Shown here: positions 15,229 through 18,311 of the stretch, piece by piece
How positions within the stretch are numbered: the stretch's first letter is position 1
Layout of the letters: every line of letters starts with the position of its first letter
Assembly (NCBI GenBank): GCA_964581905.1
Contig: CAZOQJ010000040.1
Location: forward strand, 1 to 18,311
Direction of reading: 5' to 3'
Length of the DNA stretch: 18,311 nt
Source of the DNA: CAZBWE01 sp964581905
Lineage (GTDB): Bacteria > Planctomycetota > Phycisphaerae > Sedimentisphaerales > Anaerobacaceae
The notes under the pieces: model-generated
What the model was told of the DNA's origin: nothing
The model's database searches: none
What the model saw: only the letters and a program-made list of their open reading frames with translations
Program-made: the position numbers and the translations under genes

Positions 15229-15993
15229 ATGGATGTGTTCAAGAGCTATGCTAAATACTATGACCTTTTATACCAGGAAAAGAACTACGAAGAGGAATGT
15301 GACTTTATTGAAAAAACATTTAGTAAATTTGCCAGCTCGCAGGTAAAAAATATTCTCGAGATGGGGTCCGGCACAGGTGGACATGCCATACCCTTGGCCC
15401 AGAGAAAATATCAACTAACAGGGATAGACGTCTCTGAAGTAATGTTAAATGCAGCAAAAGAAAAAACCCGCAAATTGGGTCTAAATATTAATTTGCAGCT
15501 CAGCGATATCAGAAACTTCAAACTTAACCAGAAATTTGATGCTGTTATCTGTATGTTTGCAGTATTAAATTATATAACCCTTACCAGCGACCTTGAAAAA
15601 ACTCTAAGAAATGCAAAGGAACACCTGAATAAAGAGGGACTCTTTATCATCGATATCTGGAATGGACTTGCTGTGATGAGAATCCTTCCTTCAACAAGAG
15701 TAAAGATACTTGAACAGGACAAAACAAAAATAATACGTATTGTCGAGCCGGAGCTTGATGCTGTTAATCACCTTTGCCGCAATCATTACAGAATGATGGT
15801 CCTGGAGAAAGATAAGCTTATTGAAGAGATAAAAGAGACACATGTCATAAGGTATCTCTTCCCTCAGGAAATAAAACATTATCTCGAACAGGCCGGTTTT
15901 GAAGTATTGAAAATTTGTCCATTTCTTCAGCTTGACGGCCTGGTAGATGAGAACATTTGGAATATAGCCGTAATATCAAGAGCAATAGGATAA
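15229..15993 (+). CDS. Class I SAM-dependent methyltransferase
   Basis: A 254-residue methyltransferase. The N-terminal YAKYYDLLY (7-15) is typical of small-molecule and sugar methyltransferases of the TylM1/DesVI type. SAM motif I is ILEMGSGTGGH (42-52), motif II is GIDVSEVML (65-73), and motif IV is around DAVICMFAVLNY. CAGGAG precedes the ATG, 18 nt after the oxidoreductase stop. It could add an O- or N-methyl group to the cluster's sugar. N-methylation would need an aminotransferase, and none is visible, so O-methylation is the simpler reading. A good terminator follows. Confidence 0.82.
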   Translation: MDVFKSYAKYYDLLYQEKNYEEECDFIEKTFSKFASSQVKNILEMGSGTGGHAIPLAQRKYQLTGIDVSEVMLNAAKEKTRKLGLNINLQLSDIRNFKLNQKFDAVICMFAVLNYITLTSDLEKTLRNAKEHLNKEGLFIIDIWNGLAVMRILPSTRVKILEQDKTKIIRIVEPELDAVNHLCRNHYRMMVLEKDKLIEEIKETHVIRYLFPQEIKHYLEQAGFEVLKICPFLQLDGLVDENIWNIAVISRAIG

Positions 15994-16058
15994 GAGATGA
16001 TGCGGGTATTGGGGATTCGGGTCACCATAGCGGTGTGATTTTGTTGTAAAGGAATAAA

Positions 16059-16096
16059 ATGGCCGCTCGCTTTCATTCGCGGGCGGCCATTTTTTT
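16059..16096 (+). terminator. Rho-independent terminator of the methyltransferase operon
   Basis: The stem ATGGCCGCTCGC/GCGGGCGGCCAT (16059-16070 and 16079-16090, one G-T pair) has an 8 nt loop and is followed by a seven-T run. Its sequence and its tail (TTAGTTTTTTCAAC) match the minus-strand terminator at 4482-4521. Confidence 0.9.
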
Positions 16097-16120
16097 AGTT
16101 TTTTCAACCCTTCCACCAAC

Positions 16121-16290
16121 GCCTTTTGAGGAAACGATAAAAAAATTGTCGTTGGAGGGAATTTATAACTGACGCTGGTCAAATAAATTATAAGAAACTG
16201 CAAAAAAATTGTCGTTGGGGATTTTTGATAATTGACATTAGTCAGATTTGTGGTAAAAAATGGATGATAGAAAAAGGGTTTAGCGGAGAT
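16121..16290 (+). promoter_or_regulatory. Conserved distal leader block, copy 3, before GH5
   Basis: Plus-strand copy of the blocks at 1610-1779 and 4286-4458. Two direct repeats of AAAAAAATTGTCGTTGG (about 16139-16155 and 16202-16218) form A-tracts upstream of a candidate promoter: TTGACA (16232-16237), 16 bp, TAAAAA (16254-16259). If it is used, the leader is about 690 nt. Confidence 0.55.
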
Positions 16291-16526
16291 TTACACCTAA
16301 AAGAGTAGTCTGTTAGGTAAATTCTTGTGAGAATCTTCACCTGGGATGCAGCTTACACGAACATTAATGGATTAACGTGATAAAAAACTTTTCTCAAGGC
16401 ACAGTTTATTCTTGGAAGGGACCCTGCAAGGACGAGTGGGTTCAAGTGGTTTTTTTTTGCTTCAGGACTGTTTTATCAAATCTGTAGGAGACTGCGCCTG
16501 TGCTGCAAAAACGTGTGTATCTATAG
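16291..16526 (+). promoter_or_regulatory. Mid-leader region shared with the GH12 gene at 3792
   Basis: This stretch matches the minus-strand leader at about 4055-4285 (GAGAATCTTCACC, GGATTAACGT, ATTCTTGGAAGG). It matches most strongly at 16471-16526, where only about ten bases differ. The segment is absent from the leader of the gene at 1285. The overlapping reading frames have no homologous start and were not called. Between 16527 and 16620 I see nothing recognisable. Confidence 0.4.
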
Positions 16527-16674
16527 CCATGGCCCGTGAATATTGGAGTACTGGACGATGCCCTGAAACGATTCCATGTCGAAGGCTCTTGACCTTTCGG
16601 TGAGCAGTATTATTTTGAGAATCTTTGACATAATTTATTCTTAACAGTATTTCTGTTGCGTTCACGAGGACAAT

Positions 16675-16742
16675 GCGCAAAATAACGTTATTTTTGCGCA
16701 AAATAACGATTCGTTTAAGTCCAGAATCGCTTATCATACAAT
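16675..16742 (+). promoter_or_regulatory. Tandem operator boxes and candidate promoter before GH5
   Basis: GCGCAAAATAACG at 16675-16687 and again at 16696-16708, period 21 bp. The spacing between the boxes contains a near-palindromic arm. A promoter-like TTTAAG (16714-16719), 17 bp, TACAAT (16737-16742) follows. The region 16625-16925 closely matches the minus-strand leader at about 1310-1610. Confidence 0.5.
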
Positions 16743-16878
16743 TATCATAATATTTTGACAGCGAGTGGTACGATTTAATACCGTTACCAAGATAGTTTTT
16801 CACACTGCGTTTTTAAGAGGGTCGGTATCCTACTGTTGTTTTTTAAAGGATTTTGCGGCTTTGACGGGATGGTCGACC

Positions 16879-16953
16879 GGAAAGGAGGTGTAACGGGGAG
16901 AAACAAATGTAATTAACAGGCAAGTAAAATTAATCTAAAGAAAGGAATGAAAA
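16879..16953 (+). promoter_or_regulatory. Orphan Shine-Dalgarno and ribosome site before GH5
   Basis: GGAAAGGAGGTG (16879-16890) lies 64 nt before the ATG, followed by TAACGGGGAGAAAC and GTAATTAACAGGCAAGTA, nearly identical to the leader at 1285-1360. AAGAAAGGA just before the ATG is the working ribosome site. Confidence 0.6.
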
Positions 16954-18311
16954 ATGAAAATTTTAAATTATCTGATTGTATTCATTTTTGCATTATGGTT
17001 AGTTACACCCGCCTCTGCACAATTACCTACAGCATCACAACTCGCCAACCAAATGACGATCGGTTGGAACATTGGAAACTCTCTTGAAGTTCCCGACGGT
17101 GAAACTGCATGGGGGAATCCAATGGTAAACCAGCAACTGATTAATGCAGTAAAAGCGGCAGGATTTAACACCATTCGTATCCCTTGTGCCTGGAATAGTT
17201 ATGCCGACCAATCAACTTACCAAATTCAGTCATCTTGGTTAGCCCGTGTAAAAGAAGTTGTCGATTATGCTTATAGTATCGACATGTTTGTGATCCTTAA
17301 CAGCCACTGGGATAATGGATGGTTAGAAGAAAACCCATACTATTGGGCCCAAGCAGAGGTAAATGCTAAACAGGAAGCATATTGGACACAAATTGCCAAT
17401 TATTTTCAAAGTTACGATGAGCATCTGCTTTTTGCAGGCACCAACGAAGTGCGTCATGGATATGATGATCCAAGCGCTGAGAATGTAGAAGTTCAACAAT
17501 CATACAACCAGACCTTCGTTGATGCAGTTCGTGCCACTGGAGGAAATAATTCATCAAGGACATTAATTGTGCAAACATACAATACCAACATTTGGCATGG
17601 ATTTACTTATTTTACTCTTCCAAACGATAGCATCAGCGGACGTTTAATGGTAGAGGTTCACCATTACGATCCTTACGATTTCACTATAAACGAAAATAAT
17701 ACTTGTATTTATTGGGGTAGTCCATTCCCAGAGCAAAGTGCATGTAGCTGGGCCCAAGAAAGTTACATCGACGATTTGTTCTCGCAGGTTGGATCAACAT
17801 GGCCAAATAATGGAATCCCAGTAGTTATGGGAGAATATGGGGCCATGTACCGAACCGATCTTGGTGATCCTGACGCTTTAGCATCACGAGAATACTGGTT
17901 GGAATACAATACTGCGGCAGCAGTAAACAATGGTGTTATTCCAGTGTATTGGGACAACGGTTATAGTGGAAATAATGGAATGGCTTTGTTCGATAGAAAC
18001 ACTGGCGCTATAGTTGATCAAGGAGGTTTAGATGCTTTATTGAGCGGGGCTGGAGGAACCACCACTACAACTTCTGCCACGACAAGCACAACGACAACTG
18101 CTGCCACAACAAGCACAACGACCACTGCCGCCACAACGTCAACCACAACAACAAGCGGTGGCAGCTGCGACTGCGGTACCTGTGACTGGTATGGCACAGA
18201 CGTCCCTACATGTTGTGAAAGTTGCAGCGGCTGGGGCTGGTACGATGGTGGATGCCGGCGAAGCTGCGTATGTCCGGGTAGTTGTCCAGGTGGCGACACA
18301 ACAACTACTAC
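16954..18311 (+). CDS. Secreted GH5 endoglucanase with CBM10, 3' end cut by window edge
   Basis: A beta-1,4-glucanase of family 5, probably subfamily 4 (GWNIGNSLEV...ETAWGNP is typical). It has 452 visible residues: signal peptide (about 1-22), GH5 TIM barrel (about 25-365), Thr-rich linker (369-400) and a CBM10-like module (404-443), then the start of a second Thr-rich linker at the edge. Candidate acid/base is Glu165 in AGTNEVRHG and the nucleophile is Glu294 in VMGEYGA; HHYDPYDF (236-243) is also typical. Another Thr-rich/CBM10 unit probably follows outside the window. The catalytic part is more AT-rich than the linker-CBM10 part, whose DNA almost equals that of the GH12 gene at 2056-3792, so this looks like a domain-shuffled gene. 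Its leader is shared with both GH12 genes. The start codon is set by AAAGGA and the signal peptide. Confidence 0.92.
   Translation, partial: MKILNYLIVFIFALWLVTPASAQLPTASQLANQMTIGWNIGNSLEVPDGETAWGNPMVNQQLINAVKAAGFNTIRIPCAWNSYADQSTYQIQSSWLARVKEVVDYAYSIDMFVILNSHWDNGWLEENPYYWAQAEVNAKQEAYWTQIANYFQSYDEHLLFAGTNEVRHGYDDPSAENVEVQQSYNQTFVDAVRATGGNNSSRTLIVQTYNTNIWHGFTYFTLPNDSISGRLMVEVHHYDPYDFTINENNTCIYWGSPFPEQSACSWAQESYIDDLFSQVGSTWPNNGIPVVMGEYGAMYRTDLGDPDALASREYWLEYNTAAAVNNGVIPVYWDNGYSGNNGMALFDRNTGAIVDQGGLDALLSGAGGTTTTTSATTSTTTTAATTSTTTTAATTSTTTTSGGSCDCGTCDWYGTDVPTCCESCSGWGWYDGGCRRSCVCPGSCPGGDTTTT
18058..18153 (+). repeat. Thr-rich linker of the GH5 enzyme
   Basis: About three AATTSTTTT-type units (27 bp each) between the GH5 domain and the CBM10 module. 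A second linker begins at 18298 and is cut by the window end. Confidence 0.85.

Noticed and set aside
16412..16803. Short frames on both strands in the GH5 leader (16412-16603 plus, 16462-16803 minus)
   Set aside because: They overlap the conserved leader elements and show no protein similarity I recognise and no ribosome site.
16780..16925. Possible cyclic di-GMP (GEMM) or other known riboswitch in the conserved leader
   Set aside because: Some G-rich stretches tempt the comparison, but the GEMM core sequences and tetraloop/receptor are not present. No other class fits by eye.
1..18311. Composite transposon because similar genes lie inverted at both ends
   Set aside because: No transposase, target duplication or IS-like ends were found. 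The repeats are cellulase genes and their leaders.

Overview
The window looks like an 18.3 kb piece of an uncultured, plant-polysaccharide-degrading bacterium. Genes have clear Shine-Dalgarno sequences and sigma-70-like promoters, and the enzymes carry Sec signal peptides. The central cluster is visibly AT-rich and uses many ATA and AGA codons. Strong Shine-Dalgarno use argues against Bacteroidetes. A Gram-negative environmental lineage (for example PVC-group or Omnitrophota-like) is my guess, and nothing in the window fixes the taxonomy. No rRNA, tRNA, CRISPR array, transposase or phage gene was seen.

Layout. (1) 1-1285, minus strand: a GH12 endoglucanase with a CBM13 domain, cut off by the window start inside a Thr-rich linker. 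(2) 2056-3792, minus: a complete GH12-CBM13-linker-CBM10-linker-CBM10 endoglucanase. (3) 4816-15993: an AT-rich glycan cluster. It holds a NodU-type carbamoyltransferase, two tandem paralogous multi-membrane-span GT-C glycosyltransferases, a GDP-mannose 3,5-epimerase-like SDR, a GT2 transferase, GDP-mannose 4,6-dehydratase (gmd, the only minus-strand gene here), a second polyprenyl-phosphate-mannose-synthase-like GT2, a Gfo/Idh/MocA oxidoreductase and a SAM methyltransferase. (4) 16954 to the end, plus: a GH5 endoglucanase with a Thr-rich linker and a CBM10 module, cut off by the window end inside the next Thr-rich linker.

The three cellulase genes share long 5' regions of about 500-890 nt. 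All contain a conserved distal block with a promoter-like sequence. All also carry a perfect but 'orphan' Shine-Dalgarno (AAAGGAGGTG) about 62-66 nt upstream of the start codon, separate from the working ribosome binding site. Two of the three also carry a pair of GCGCAAAATAACG boxes exactly 21 bp apart, next to a candidate promoter. The GH5 leader looks like a composite of the other two.

Working hypothesis: the central cluster makes a modified deoxy-hexose or hexose on a polyprenyl phosphate carrier and transfers it with GT-C enzymes. The flanking cellulases carry long (AATTSTTTT)n linkers, which are typical O-glycosylation substrates. The locus may therefore be a dedicated cellulase-linker glycosylation system. 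A surface polysaccharide cluster that merely lies between cellulase genes is the main alternative.
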